64,000 nucleotides of DNA from Endomychus coccineus (taxonomy: Eukaryota > Arthropoda > Insecta > Coleoptera > Endomychidae), in the NCBI GenBank assembly GCA_958510875.1, contig OY294069.1:178170868-178234867 (forward strand), given 5' to 3'. Below are positions 44,961 through 56,960 of the stretch, piece after piece. Both the position numbers and the translations under genes were made by a program. The notes under the pieces are model-generated. The model was not told where the DNA came from. It was given only the letters and a program-made list of their open reading frames with translations, and ran no database searches. The first letter of the stretch is position 1. Each line of letters opens with the position of its first letter.

Positions 44961-46049
44961 TTCGACGGGCCGCTTTGCTCAATAACTCGAAAACGGCTTG
45001 AAGTAAGACATTCAATTTTTCTGCCAGTGAGTTTCGAGAGTGTTATCTAGTTTGTGTCGTAATTTCAAGTCGATTGCATTTACCATATGACCGCTACACG
45101 AGAAGTTACATAAAGTCGAAGCCAACTTTATCAAATATGTAATATGATAATTATTGTTCTTCTAATGAAAGAAAGGAATCCATACGTTTGGTGGTGTATT
45201 CGTTGAATGACGTTGATAGCCAGCTATTTCCTCAAATATTTTGATATTCAAACATCATACGATATAATCAAAACTTGTAATTTCCCAGAAGAAATCAAGT
45301 TTGCTGATGGATGCATTAGAGCGTAATATTGTCCCGCTTTCATTATAATGTACGTGCTTCGGGTTAATGCCATTCTAACACATTTTAACAAACTTCGTTA
45401 CCACAAACTGTTGTTCGCCGAATCGCGTTCCTAAACCTTTTAATAGTATATCAGACGGGAACTTCACCAGTCAAGATGTATTCCATTAATCTTAGATTAT
45501 CGGATTTAATTGGAGTGGTTTCTTCTTTCATTATAAATGTAATTTTGAGTCATTGTGGAACAAATTTGTCTTTAACTATAATGTCTTACCAATAACGTAT
45601 AAGGAAATCCATAAGATATACTACATTGAATAAGTATCGAAGATACTCTGAAACAATGATGATAAAAACCAATTGTATTATATTAGTTATTATTGGGGCA
45701 GAGGTTCCAAGAACTCAAAAAATCGATGTTAGAAGACCTTACTTCATTGCAATTCATCATTATATGATTAAATGAAAGAACAACTACTTTTTTTGTACCA
45801 CTTTTAATAATAACATGAAAACTTTACTATATTTTCAACACAGTAGTGCCATCAAACAGATACATTAATTTCATCGTTCCAAGAACTTATTATGCCCAAA
45901 ATACAGAGTGTATAAAATGAGAGCAGTACCTGATACTTAAACTAAATTAGTAATGAGGTCAATTGTACAGGGTAGGCAAATTTCGATGTTTGTATAGGGT
46001 AACTCGGTAACAATAGGAGATACAAAAAAATGGATGTCACGATCTCCTT
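44961..46049. other. AT-rich intergenic stretch
   Basis: Nothing recognised. Confidence 0.3.
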
Positions 46050-46050
46050 T

Positions 46051-46720
46051 TTAGAGACAAATGAGTGAATGGTCAGTTTCCCAGTGGACTTTTACTTCAT
46101 ATAGATCTAGATTGTTAGTGAGGAATAAGTCAAGCGTATTGGCATAATGATAGTTTTTATCAGGGGTCCCTGTTGGTTCATTAATTAACTGCTCGAAACC
46201 ATAGGTAATGGCGACAGCCTCAGCCTGTCGTTCTGCGTCATCCGTCTTGTTTGAGAACTTGAGCCAAGCGGAGTTGTGAACGTTGAAATCCCCCACGATA
46301 ATAATTTTCTTCTTCTTCTGAATCTGAAACGAGTATGGATCTCGCAGCAAGGGGAGAACGTATGGGTCTTATTACTGAATGGATTGACCTGCGTCTTAGT
46401 TAAGACCAGTATGTCTGGTTTGTCTGTCTGTAGGTGGTAATTAATGAACATCGTTTATGTTTTTGCTAAGACCTCGAATGTTGCAGAGGTCTATCTTCAG
46501 TCTTATATTTTTCAACGTTCGGTTCCTTCGAACACTTCTCGGTCGGAAATCCAAATGGATAGTTTTTTTCTTGCCCACTTCACAGCAAATTTGGTCGAGG
46601 TGGTGGTATTTCACCGGACGATGCGGAAAACGTCTACCACCTATGGTTATCCTTTTAGTCACCTTTTACGACAGGCAGGATTCACCATGGGAAAATTCTT
46701 AATACGTCCCCATACAGGCT
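46051..46720 (-). pseudogene. LINE apurinic-type endonuclease fragment (CR1/Jockey-like)
   Basis: Minus-strand frames encode an N-terminal endonuclease of the exonuclease-III-like type that nicks target DNA for reverse transcription. The start reads KIDLCNIRGLSKNINDVH (about 46500-46445), followed by DKPDILVLTKTQVNP (about 46425-46380), then, in another frame, VGDFNVHNSAWL (about 46295-46260), LDLFLTN (about 46145-46125) and TDHSLI at the end. The order and motifs (GDFN, the DH pair) fit this family. At least one frameshift separates the N- and C-terminal parts. The reverse transcriptase is absent, so the fragment is truncated downstream at about 46050. Sequence upstream of 46600 is probably its 5' leader. 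Confidence 0.65.
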
Positions 46721-46984
46721 AAATTTTCGCCCACAATCACGTTTTGGATGTTACAGACAGAACAAATAATGAAGCTGAGTCCGACGATTGCAAAATGAAA
46801 CGTTCATAGACCATCCAACGATTGGAAAATATATTGAGGCTCTCAAAAAGATACAGCGAGGGAGATATTTGTGCTACGAGCCATTACTTTCGACTCAGCA
46901 GGCGCTACTTAAATTTAAAAAAAACATCGCGATCATACCGAGAGGATAGTGTTAATAATAAATTAGGGATTATAGAAATGGAAA

Positions 46985-47890
46985 TATTATAAATATGCTA
47001 TAAAAGAGTTCACACTGTGGATATATTATAACACTGTTGATAAGAAATAATCACCCTTATCCACTGAAAATACTATTGAAGCACTGAGGACTTTTCGGCT
47101 ACCAAGTACCCATCATCTTGAATACTATTTGAGGATAATGATGTAAACAATGAGCCCTCAGCTGGAGATGAATCAGAACTCAATAAATTGCTTTTACGTT
47201 TATACATTTCCATCCCTTCTAAATTACCCAGATCTTTGTCTGCACTGTGTTTTAAAAGTGATAAACTTATTGAGAAATGGCGTGATCTGTATTCAAAATA
47301 TGTCCGGCTACCGCTGATTATTTCACCATTATTTTTCTTTATATGGGCAAAATGTTCTTTATAACGAATTAAAATGTTTCTTTCTGGTTTGATCCACATA
47401 GAATTTTGAACACGACTCACAATTGATTTTGTAACTCTTTTATTTGTCGAAATCGGGAACTTCATCAAAGGTTTTGCCTAAACGGTGTTTTAGCTTGTTC
47501 TTACATCTAGAAACTGGTTGTATTTATAAGACAAACTATAGAATTTATTATTTACTGAAGAACGATAAGTGAAACTTTTGGAATGGCTCAAACTTGGTTA
47601 GATGGTTACGTTCCAATTTCCTTTCATGTTTAGAAAGTAAGTTATTGATCAAAGATTTGTGGTAACCATCATCCAACACAATTTGCTGAAGTTTCTCAAC
47701 TTCGTTGTTATAATTTCGATATCTCAAAAACCCATGTAAATCAAAATCTTTACTTATAATCGCAGAAATGTCATCAATGTATCTATACCAAACTTTTGGG
47801 AACTGATTCAATTTTGATTTCAAGAAGGCTTCAAGTTCGCTTAGAAAAATATTGACCAAAAAACGAGAGAGTCGATTGTACATTGCACAT
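46985..47890 (-). pseudogene. Penelope-like element relic (PLE-2), minus strand
   Basis: The reverse transcriptase end is seen at 47883-47548: NIFLSELEAFLKSKLN, then VWYRYIDDISAII, where YIDD is the catalytic site, and then a deletion. After a frameshifted gap, 47468-47073 carries the GIY-YIG remnant, with the stretch RNILIRYKEHFAHIKKN typical of the 'R....R..EH' part, and a terminal segment ending in LLKHSADKDLGNLEG. Beyond the stop, the strand reads a GATGATGG...GTAGCCGAAAAGTCC motif (about 47118-47085) that resembles a decayed hammerhead. Coding capacity is lost. Sequences from its 3' end recur in inverted orientation at 47985-48180. Confidence 0.75.
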
Positions 47891-47891
47891 C

Positions 47892-48089
47892 AGTAAACTA
47901 AATTATAAATCAAAATGTGTCTGTTTAAATACTATTTGGGAATAGAAATGTAGATGTAAGAAACGTTTAAACGAAAAATCAAATTTATTGAAATCGGATT
48001 CATCTCCAGCTGAGGGTAACCCATTGTTCACATTATTGTCCCCAAATAGTATTTAAACAGACACATTTTGATGTATAATTTAGTTTACT
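47892..48089. repeat. 49-bp inverted repeat between PLE-2 fragments
   Basis: 47892-47940 and the reverse complement of 48041-48089 agree at 48 of 49 positions, separated by 100 bp. The arms are PLE-2 terminal sequence (..TTTAAACAGACACATTTTG..). The left arm leads into the minus-strand RT fragment and the right arm belongs to the plus-strand tail. Confidence 0.85.
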
Positions 48090-48180
48090 CTGATGATGGC
48101 TACTAGGTACCCAAAAGGACCTCAGTACTTTAATAGTATTTTTAATGGGCAAGGGTGATTATATCTTATCAATAGTATTG
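47985..48180 (+). mobile_element. PLE-2 3' tail fragment, plus strand
   Basis: GATTCATCTCCAGCTGAGGG, the 49-bp arm, CTGATGATGGCTACTAGG, CCTCAGTACTTTAATAGTA and AAGGGTGATTAT follow in the same order as in the minus-strand copy read in reverse (47170 to 47040). This copy keeps about 40 bp that the other lacks. The GAAA of the hammerhead core is CAAA here, so it should be inactive. Confidence 0.7.
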
Positions 48181-49289
48181 TGAATATGATTGAGCATTTA
48201 AGAGCAATATCTCATAATCATGTTATCGTATTTTGTCGATATTATTTTTATTACGCCTATCAAAGAACTAATCTCTTATGTTTGTCTAAATGCCTAAAAC
48301 GGTATTGCAAACATTGGTCAATTTCTGTTAGTAAACTGTTTCATTTTAAACAGGAATCGAAACTTTAGCGGATCTAATGAGAAATATGAAAACCGGAAGT
48401 AAATATGTTTAAAGATGATTTCAGTGCAGCTTGCGAACATTTCAAGAAACGTTGGCTTTTGGGAGGAAATGTAAAAGATAATCATCTAGACTGAATATAA
48501 AGCGGTCTTTGAGTATAAAAGTTAATCATTTTAATTTAAACATCGGCTACTTCTTAATCTTGGTAATTTGTCAGAAGTAGGAATGTATCTCAGATGAACC
48601 TCATCTTCCAGAACGGGGCCATTCAGCGTTGATCAAAGATACAAAGCGTACGGCGATTCCCTTAATTTTACTTTTGATGTCATCGTAGTTAGTAAGTTGA
48701 CGAGAAGTTGAAAAGATATCTCTTGAATCAACTCCCTAATGACTCTTTTCATCAACTTCCTATATACGCCCGATGCTTGTTACGACCGACCAAGACGTTC
48801 TTCCCGGATCTAAACTCGTTCAAGTAAACACGCTTTATAAATAAATATTTTTATATTCGAACATGTGAAACGCGATTCCATATGAACGTTTCCAGTTCTT
48901 TAAAACACGCTGTCAACAAAAACTGGACTAAGAGTTAATGAAAGAAATTCTTGATGATTTTATACACTTCAAGTTGTGATGTTAGGTCATAGGTGAAGAT
49001 TGAAACAATGCAAGTCTGGCGCAGCCGGTCGTGTATATGTTTACGAAAACCATTCTAGTTGAAGAACAAGAACGTAAGAGATATGTGCTATTGGGTGTAT
49101 CGCTGCTTTTCATGGTGCGTTATGTTCAGATAATAGTAAACAGCGAACAGGCTAATTTCCTATACATGACCTGTTTATAAGATATTTTGAAATATAATTT
49201 AGTGCCCCATTGGGAGATAAGCCTTAGCGTTTAAGCAGAATAAAGTTTTTACTAGCTTGATATAAAGCTGGTAAAGCATTGGAATAAAA
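48181..49289. other. AT-rich intergenic stretch
   Basis: No gene recognised; the open frame at 48180-48368 (+) has no domain signal. Confidence 0.3.
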
Positions 49290-49420
49290 ACGGAGGTCGA
49301 TACAAACTATGAATATATAACCCGCATACAACATGATTTTATTGGGGTCCCTATCTAAATAGGATGGGCAGAATTCAGGGTCTCGACACTTTATGGCATT
49401 ATCATAAACCTATTCGATAA
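49290..49420 (+). repeat. Imperfect direct repeat, left copy
   Basis: GATTTTATTGGGGTCCCTATC...AGGATGGGCAG..TCAGGGT..GACACTTTATGGC resembles 50410-50510 (GATTTTATAGGGTCACTATC...AGGATGAGCAG..TCAGGGT..GACACTCTGTACCGC). The segment GGAGGTCGATACAAACTATG at its start also resembles GAGGCCGATACTAACTATAA at 49652. Confidence 0.55.
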
Positions 49421-49649
49421 GATTAATTTTTCATGTTTTCGATATCTTACTGACTAAGTTATGAAACTGAAAAAGACATTTTCGAAAGGAGTAAAGAAAA
49501 ATAGTGTAAGCATATCATGAAAATAGCAAATTTGAAATCTCAGTTCCTTCATTTATTTGAATAACACCCCATATTTTTTTAATTTGATTAGAAAATATAT
49601 GAAGTAGTATGCGATTTAAATTGATATTGAATTGCATTTATTGAAAAAC

Positions 49650-50400
49650 AGAGGCCGATACTAACTATAAGTATATATACAGGGATATGTCTTGGCACCA
49701 ACTTTGTATCTTCTCCATATAAACACTCTTCTGGAAGAGTCTATCTATCCCGTCCACAGCTTTGCAGATGATGGTATCTATACTGCTTTTTCGTCTAGAG
49801 CCCCTATGCCACCAATGAAGCCATAGGAACGAGATAGAAACAATCAATGGAGATCTGGCAAAGATTTTGAAATGGGGATCTGTCAATCTAGTAGAATTTA
49901 ATGGAACCAAAACTCAAACTTGCGTCTTCTCCATGTATGGAGTTCGACTCCCAGAAGTACCCTGAAGCTCTTGGATTCTACCCAGAAAGAAGCTATTCGT
50001 TTGATTGATGATGCCACATTGACTTCTCTAGAACATCGTAGAATGTTTCTATAGATATTTCTGTGGTCGGTATTCATCAGAAATCTCGTCTGTTGTTCCA
50101 CCTCGAGAGATTCCAGATAGGAGAACTAGGCGAGCTCAAACTAGTCATCCCTTCATTGTTAACCTCGAGAATTGCTGAACTTCATTCGGTGTCCATTTTT
50201 CTATCGAAGAGCGAAATTCTGAAACTCTTTACTTAGTGAGTCTTTCTCTATGTCTGCAACCTCCGAACCTTCAAGAAAAATTTGAATGCCTATCTCTTTT
50301 CCCAACATTCCCCCACTGGCTCACCCGATGTTCTCCGAACATTATAGGCTTCAGTCTCGTGTAGTCAATGTATATATATATAAAAAAGAAGAAAAGTCTC
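49650..50400 (+). pseudogene. Jockey-like LINE reverse-transcriptase relic
   Basis: Forward frames give the late part of a Jockey-clade reverse transcriptase: HSFADDG at about 49754-49775 (the F/YADD catalytic motif), GDLAKILKWGSVNLVEFNGTK at about 49851-49913, TQTCVFS, LDSTQKEAIRLIDDATL at about 49969-50020, SSVVPPREIP, and SHPFIVNLENC. These match the palm-to-thumb region and the C-terminal tail of this clade in order. Several frameshifts and stops break the frame. A run of alternating TA at about 50371-50382 followed by A-rich sequence marks a probable 3' end. Neither the first ORF nor the endonuclease is present. Confidence 0.65.
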
Positions 50401-50404
50401 ACTC

Positions 50405-50510
50405 AGTATGACTTGATTTTATAGGGTCACTATCCATAGGATGAGCAGTAATCAGGGTTTTGACACTCTGTACCGCTAGTCCAGTCTATAAGCTGAGGAT
50501 TTTGGCCGAC
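50405..50510 (+). repeat. Imperfect direct repeat, right copy
   Basis: Homologous to 49310-49420 (see that entry). It lies immediately beyond the TA/A tail of the Jockey-like relic, so the relic sits between two related segments. Confidence 0.55.
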
Positions 50511-53500
50511 TTTCTAAAAAATAAGCAAGAGGTCGTATCAAAAAAATTCTTTTTGCGTAATATTCTGTGGCCAATTTGAATCATTCGTAAGGGTTGAGCT
50601 AAGTGGACACGGCCTCCCATTCACACCTAAACTCTAAATTAACCCTATTTTCACCCTCTTTCCTAACATAACTTTGAATTTATTTAAATAATGGGTTTTT
50701 TCGGTGAGAACCTGAAAATAAAATCTTTCCACGTCATTGAAATTATCGTGTGATAAGTCGCTATAGGGGTTTTTGTGGTCGCTGATTACGAATTTGATAA
50801 TTAAAAAATTGAAAAATTTCATTTTCTGGAAAAACGAAGAAAATTTTCTTATGAAATCTTATTTTTTTAATAGTAGTTTTTTGAGTGTCGTGTTGATTAG
50901 TATTTGTGTTTTCGATGTGCATGTTAAATTATAAAAATTAAAAGTAATGTCAAAAAAAACAATTGTTTGAAAATTCCGAAAAATCGAAGAATATTACAAA
51001 CTTGTATAAATTAAAACAATGATGCTTGTATTTTTTAATGTTCCTTCATTTTCCAAATAATCCTAATGTTATTTTCAAACGTTTTTGATGTCAAATTCGT
51101 GTTGAAAAATATCAATTCTGCTGGTAAAGAATCATCGAACTATAACTATATCTTTGTCTATTTTGAAACTCCCTTCAAGCACTTACTATACAAGTTAAGA
51201 AGATACGGACAAATTACAAAATACAGTCTGGACGAATGTTTGGCGCCACTATAAGGAGTTTAAACTACCGGAAAATAAGCATTCACCATAATCTGTATAA
51301 TCTTCGAATATATTTACCCATTACCTGCAATTTAGAAGTTAAAGACTATGAGAAATCCATGGTGAATCGACAAAAGCGTATAGTATTTCCCATAATTTTC
51401 TCCTGCAAAGCGGAATAAACGTTCGAAATCAGAATTTACCGCCAGACACAAGAACAAAACGACCGTTTTCGCTTGGTTAGACTCTATTTACGAACCGATT
51501 GTACATTGTTTTCGGCGCTCCTTTGTTGCTGTCTTCAAGTTGAATAGATTTTGACGTTCTAGTTATCCGAAAAATTGTTATGAAAATATGTATGCACCCA
51601 CATCTGCTCTATACTGATCCATCTACGACTAGTTAAGGTTATGTCAACCATGTTATAGGGAAGTTTACGTTTAATCTGATAAGTGGAAACAGACATTTGT
51701 CAATTTTATGAGTTAACCAGGCATAACTAAAACGGTGCGGTATATAAAGTTGACATATTCTGCCCAATAACACTACCTACGTGATTAGAAAGTGTATGCT
51801 CGAGGGTTTCATGCAAGGCATCCAAAATACTTTCCCAAGCAGATGAATTATTTGACTGCTTCATAAAAATTAAATCAAGTAAGGCCAAGTCCAGATAAAT
51901 GCCATTACCTTAACAAATCCTGAAATTAAACGAAATAGAAAATATAATGAACTTTGATCCATAGATCAGGATCACTAGTGAATAATCACTAGTAAGAACC
52001 GAAGATATATTTGACAAGATTATATACAGATAAAGACGTGGATGAGCTTTAAATTATACTCTATTACTATATTAAAAGTTTATTCGAACTCATAATATGA
52101 CTCATGTTTCACAAGGTACGGTACTAGTACCTTTATTTAATTATTATATATACGCTATTGTTATTTGCTTTTGTTAATACAATATTTCGCGTTCAAATCC
52201 TTCTGCTAGTTAAATGCATGTCTGTGGTATATATACTAGCTGTTGTTCTCAACAGTTAAGCTTATAAGGCGTAGGCGTCAATTTACTCTATATGTCCTTG
52301 AAAGCTGATTCGAATTGATAACATGCGTGTTTTACAACTTTATGTTTTACACTTATAATCGGAGATGCAATTTCTTGGAAGTCAAACTTCGTTCGTACCA
52401 CATTGCTTGTCTTTTTTTCAACATAAGGAAGACAGTTTATACAAAACTAAAATGTAGCATTGATTGAAGCTTCCTTCGACATATTTGAGCAGTGATTAAT
52501 AGATTTCCAATCTCTTCTTATGTACTGGGTATAATAGTCCTTTGAAATTCACAAACCATTTCTATCGCATTGAAGACACAATCATATGGAGGCTGAAATA
52601 AAGTTAGATTTAAAGTTCTCATCATGGTAAACGTATTGAAGCAAAGCTTCATCTAAATAGATTTTTCATTTCTCCAATTGTAGAACGTACAGAAAAGACC
52701 TAGAATATAGGGACTCAGTTTGTTCTTGATTTTCTTTTAATAGGCAACCGTTTAGGTATCAACTACCGCGACTATTCATTAAATATCCCATGGCCATTGT
52801 CAAATAAATTGTTCTTATTTGACATGGCCCTATCTATGGTTATAGTAATAAAAGCGAATGGAAAAGCTATCGTCAGATGTTGGATTGCAATATGTTCGGG
52901 TAGAAATAATGGCGCTTGATAAAACTATAATCCGAAGTAGGACTGTTAGAATATAAAAGACAGATTACTCGGTCAAATGTCAAAGAAGAGCTTCGATATA
53001 TTCGGCACTGATTAAAAAGCGACATCAAAGCCAGCTCTGGATGGGGTAAACGACAATCACAGCCAACAATCGCTCCCCAATTTACTCACATTGTTGTCTT
53101 TTTTCAATCGATATCCACTCTTATTTTTAGAGTTTCATTTGTTAGTGTTTCAATTTGGTTCCACAACGTCGTCCAACGTGAACTCCTCATAAAGTTCCAT
53201 TATTCCACGCCGATTATTCGACTGAACGACTAGCTAGTTAAAGATCGCCTTTTGTTTCGTCTAGTTCTTTGCTTTTACACCAGAGGCTTCGAGTTATCAA
53301 TAATTGGTTGGTAATACGACCTTTTATTCTAAACTAAGCTGGAGCAATTATTTGAATTTGTTTTGTATGTGATTCTCTATTGTTTTTCTTTCGGGGAAAC
53401 AAAGAAAAATAAATACGACCTTTTTTGTTTTGTTACGGTTCCACTCACTTTTCATACGCAGAAAATGGCTGATTCGTTTTATTTGTATAATAAGCATTCA

Positions 53501-53759
53501 AAGTTATGGATTTGGTCGATTTTGATAAATTTCTGCTTGCAAGCACAAAGCACTAATCACTCAAGAAAGTACTTTCAGAAAGAGCTTACAAATTACAAGC
53601 ACTAAGCATCAGAGTTATGGAGTAGGTATAACTTATTCCTATTGTGAACTATCCTGAAGATGTTTCACATAAAATGAAATAGTAAGATAGTAAACCATAG
53701 AACCGATGCACAATCATTCAGCCAAATTCACACAAATTTAATTTATATCATGGCGCCGA
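50511..53759. other. Long AT-rich stretch without recognisable gene
   Basis: Nothing coding is supported. A hairpin-forming inverted repeat is annotated separately at 52792-52829. 51420-51560 and 53040-53240 are less AT-rich and contain several AACAAT/ATTGTT cores, but no gene edge is visible. Confidence 0.3.
52792..52829. repeat. Short inverted repeat (hairpin)
   Basis: GGCCATTGTCAAATAA (52792-52807) pairs with TTATTTGACATGGCC (52815-52829) around a 7-base loop with one bulged base. It could form a 15-bp hairpin in RNA or cruciform DNA. Confidence 0.75.
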
Positions 53760-53779
53760 GATATGATGTTTTTAACTAT

Positions 53780-54240
53780 GGAGATGACTCAGGTCATCAG
53801 GGTATCCTGATCACCAGGTTACTATTCCCTTCAAGGGAAGCTCCACAATAAGTTTCACTCCATTGCAGAAGATATTTTCACGAATTCCCTGAAGACGACG
53901 ATAGTACCAGAATGTCCTGAGCCCCAGGTGTGTCGTAGTTCAAATCAAGCACCGGAATCGTGACCCCAAAACCCCCGAGTGAGAAATGTTGGCTATATAT
54001 TTGGACATTTTGTCTTACTTTAATTATTTTCTTTATTATAGCTCCTGAAAATGCATTCAAAAAGATGCATTTTCCTCCGCACAAATGCTAAAATGCACAT
54101 TAGAAAAATAAAAAATGGTAACATTTTTTCTAAATGACTTCCTGAATCGATTAAAAGAAATTATCAAAATCGGTTCATCCGATTTTTTTTTTACTTTGGC
54201 CTTATATCTGCTTCTATTTCTTCGACTATATTACATTATG
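53780..54240 (+). repeat. Dispersed repeat family 1, contiguous copy
   Basis: This joins both modules seen near the left end of the window: 53810-53985 matches 3570-3770 (including GACGAC..TACCAG, CCCCAGGTGTGTCGTAG, CACCGGAATCGTGA), and 54080-54232 matches 4605-4730. It shows the probable native order of the element. No protein is encoded in it. Confidence 0.6.
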
Positions 54241-56699
54241 ATTAGTTCTTAAATTTGACATGTTAAAAATACTATTGTGTATATAAAATGGAATGAAATA
54301 TGTTTATCTAGAAATAAATGAAATGAAATGTTTGAAGCTTCAATTGAACTAAGTGCATCGAGGCAAACTGCAGGATGGATATCTATGAAGTTGGTGGTCT
54401 ATTAATCGAGCGGTTCGAACATCTAACAGTGGTCTTCGACAATTACCACTGATCGAACCTCAATTGCTGTAGGTCACTCAGGTTGCCCCTAATTAGTTTA
54501 AGCTCACTAGTCTGTTCATTGTAATTGAAAACCTTAGTAATTAATTTAAGATGAAAGCGCAGGCAGGTTCGTTTTCGATGCACCATGCACCACAATACAA
54601 CAAAGCCCAAACATAGCCCACGGCCCAGAATGTTGCATGATATTCCTAACATTCCGTATGAGCTGGTAATGATGCAACTTATTTGATATTCGATAAACAT
54701 TGTTATATTGTTCGGAATCAGAATGTATTCTTTGGCGAATAAAACAACGCAACCGAACAAATAAGACCGAATTAATGAAGTAAATGTTCATTACGAGGCT
54801 TCATTGTTCAATTGTAAGTAGAGAAAATGTGGGAATTCCACAAACCATGATAATGAAAACCGAAGAAATTCAAATATTCATTGCACAGACAACAACTTAT
54901 TAGCGCTGTAATTTTTTTGAATATTTTTCCGGCTATTTGTTCTAGTTGATTAGTTAACGAACCTGTGAGAAGAAGCATTTGCTATAATGAAGTGCCAAGT
55001 TTTCACGTTTCGCTATCCCTCGAACAGCTAAAACTATGTTTGTAGGCTCATTTACAATGTGTTATTACCTTCTTTTATAAGGACTTATAAGTACAAACCA
55101 GTGTTATAGTCTAGTAGCACTGTTTTCAAAATCGACGATTTTGGAAATTTCATATATAATTTTTCTAAGGTTTTCATAATTTCCCAAGTAAAATAATGAA
55201 AAATGGGAAACTGAAATATGAATTCGTACTTAGAAACATATTTTAAACACTTTTTGTTACTTTGTTTAATTAAAATTTGATTTTAGCAATCAACTAACTT
55301 GGTGGAGATTTCGACCAAATCGGAAAAAAAACCACTTCCTATGAGAGAAGTGATATTGACGTTGAAACTTAGGGTCCTGTGGGTCTTTCCTCTCATGTGA
55401 ATCAAGTTTGAGTCCAAAAAATGAAAAAGGCCCAATTAGAGCCCAAAGCAAAAAAATCTGCCCCTCTGAATCTACTTGTCGTACCAAGATCTGCTTGGGC
55501 TTAAACTAAGGGGAAAAACATTCGAATGTATTCGAATGGTCTAATCCGCGACTCCATTCGACTTTATAGAATCGAGATATGAGAGTTCAAATTTCGACCC
55601 TAACTTATAACGGGCGTTCGGAGCGAAAATATCCAAAAAAATCCTACACTACATAGGTAAAATGGAATAAAGTCCACCGAAGGGCATGAACGCAATTGGA
55701 AGTTGTTCAGACGAATCTGAGAGACTGCAGAAGGTTCTGAAGTCAAAAAATGAAAGTGCCATCACCAAAAAAAATTTCGACGGTTTTGGACCTCTTATTT
55801 CGTCACATTAGAGAAATTATAAATGATATTTCCTAACCAAAAGTTAATGCTACTGGACTATTAACAATCCGGAGGACTTCTCACTCTGTTTTTCGGTTGC
55901 TTGAATAGATCCGACGGAAAAAAATACAATTTAAACTTTCAGTTGAAGGTATAACAATAATAAGGTCTGTCTAATCGAAATCGACCAGTACCTAAGGTCA
56001 AAAACTTGCCAAGTTTGCAACGTTACTGAACTCTGTTTACCGGTTATTACACCATCTATGAATAGATGTCTGACTTAGAAGATCAAACAATGTACCACAT
56101 TGACTGATAGATTTCTCGAAGTTTACAAAAGTTTCAATTTTCCCGTTTCGACAATAATTGAATTACTGCAAAGAAATCTATTCAGAATGAAAGGATTTTT
56201 TATTTAGATAAAATATGCATCTTATTCAAAATTTCACCACCTCCGAAAAAAATGATGTGATGTACCGTACAAATCTTGTTTTCGATATTATTCAATTTGC
56301 ATATTGTTGACAAAACAATATTTGAAAATAGAGGGATTAATTATTACTGACAATTATATATTATATATTCGTTTTCAATAATTATGAATCAATATTAAAA
56401 TATAAAATATAAATACTTATTGAATGACTCAATTGAGGTACAATTACAAGTGATAGGTACACTTTAGTTCTAAATATCAACTCCCAATTACAAACTATAT
56501 TATATTACTTAGAATGATGTCCTATATCACTATCGTATAATATTAAATTACATTAATATTTTGATGTATGTATATCTATCTAACAAAAAGAGTAAATAAT
56601 CAATTAACATTTTTTATTTACCAATTTTGATATTGAATTGGATATTACCCCGCAATGAATGTATTGTGCGCATGTATCCCAATAGTTTCAATGTTTCAA
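54241..56699. other. AT-rich intergenic stretch
   Basis: No gene recognised. Overlapping open frames on the minus strand at 54443-54791 and 55290-55487 have no domain signal. Confidence 0.3.
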
Positions 56700-56960
56700 A
56701 GGCGGCTTGCGCTCTTGCGAAAGACGAGGTGAGTGTAGCTAACAAAGTAGACTGCGGCTCACTGCGCAACCATACAAGCATCGGCTCGCGCTCTTTATCA
56801 GCTTATGCGAAAGTTGGGCGCTCCTGATCGGCTCATACAATATACAGAGTGAGTGTAGGTAACGAAGTCGTTCTTCTTTCGCTCAAACGGCACGTTAAGA
56901 CGTAGCGAACGTAGCTGACGAGGACATTCCTCCTTTCGGCACGTTGTTGTTTTCAACAAA
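56700..56960 (-). repeat. Dispersed GC-richer repeat family 2, copy 3 (inverted)
   Basis: On the minus strand this reads TCGCATAAGCTGATAAAGAG then CGCGAGCCG, AACAACGTGCCG with GAAAGGAGGAATGTCC, and GTGAGCCGCAGTCT, all shared with copy 2 at 44630-44960. The minus-strand 176-codon open frame 56798-57328 starts outside the repeat and ends within it; I do not recognise its product. Confidence 0.55.

Noticed and set aside
46444..46722. Forward open frames of 81-92 codons
   Set aside because: They are the antisense of the LINE endonuclease fragment on the minus strand.
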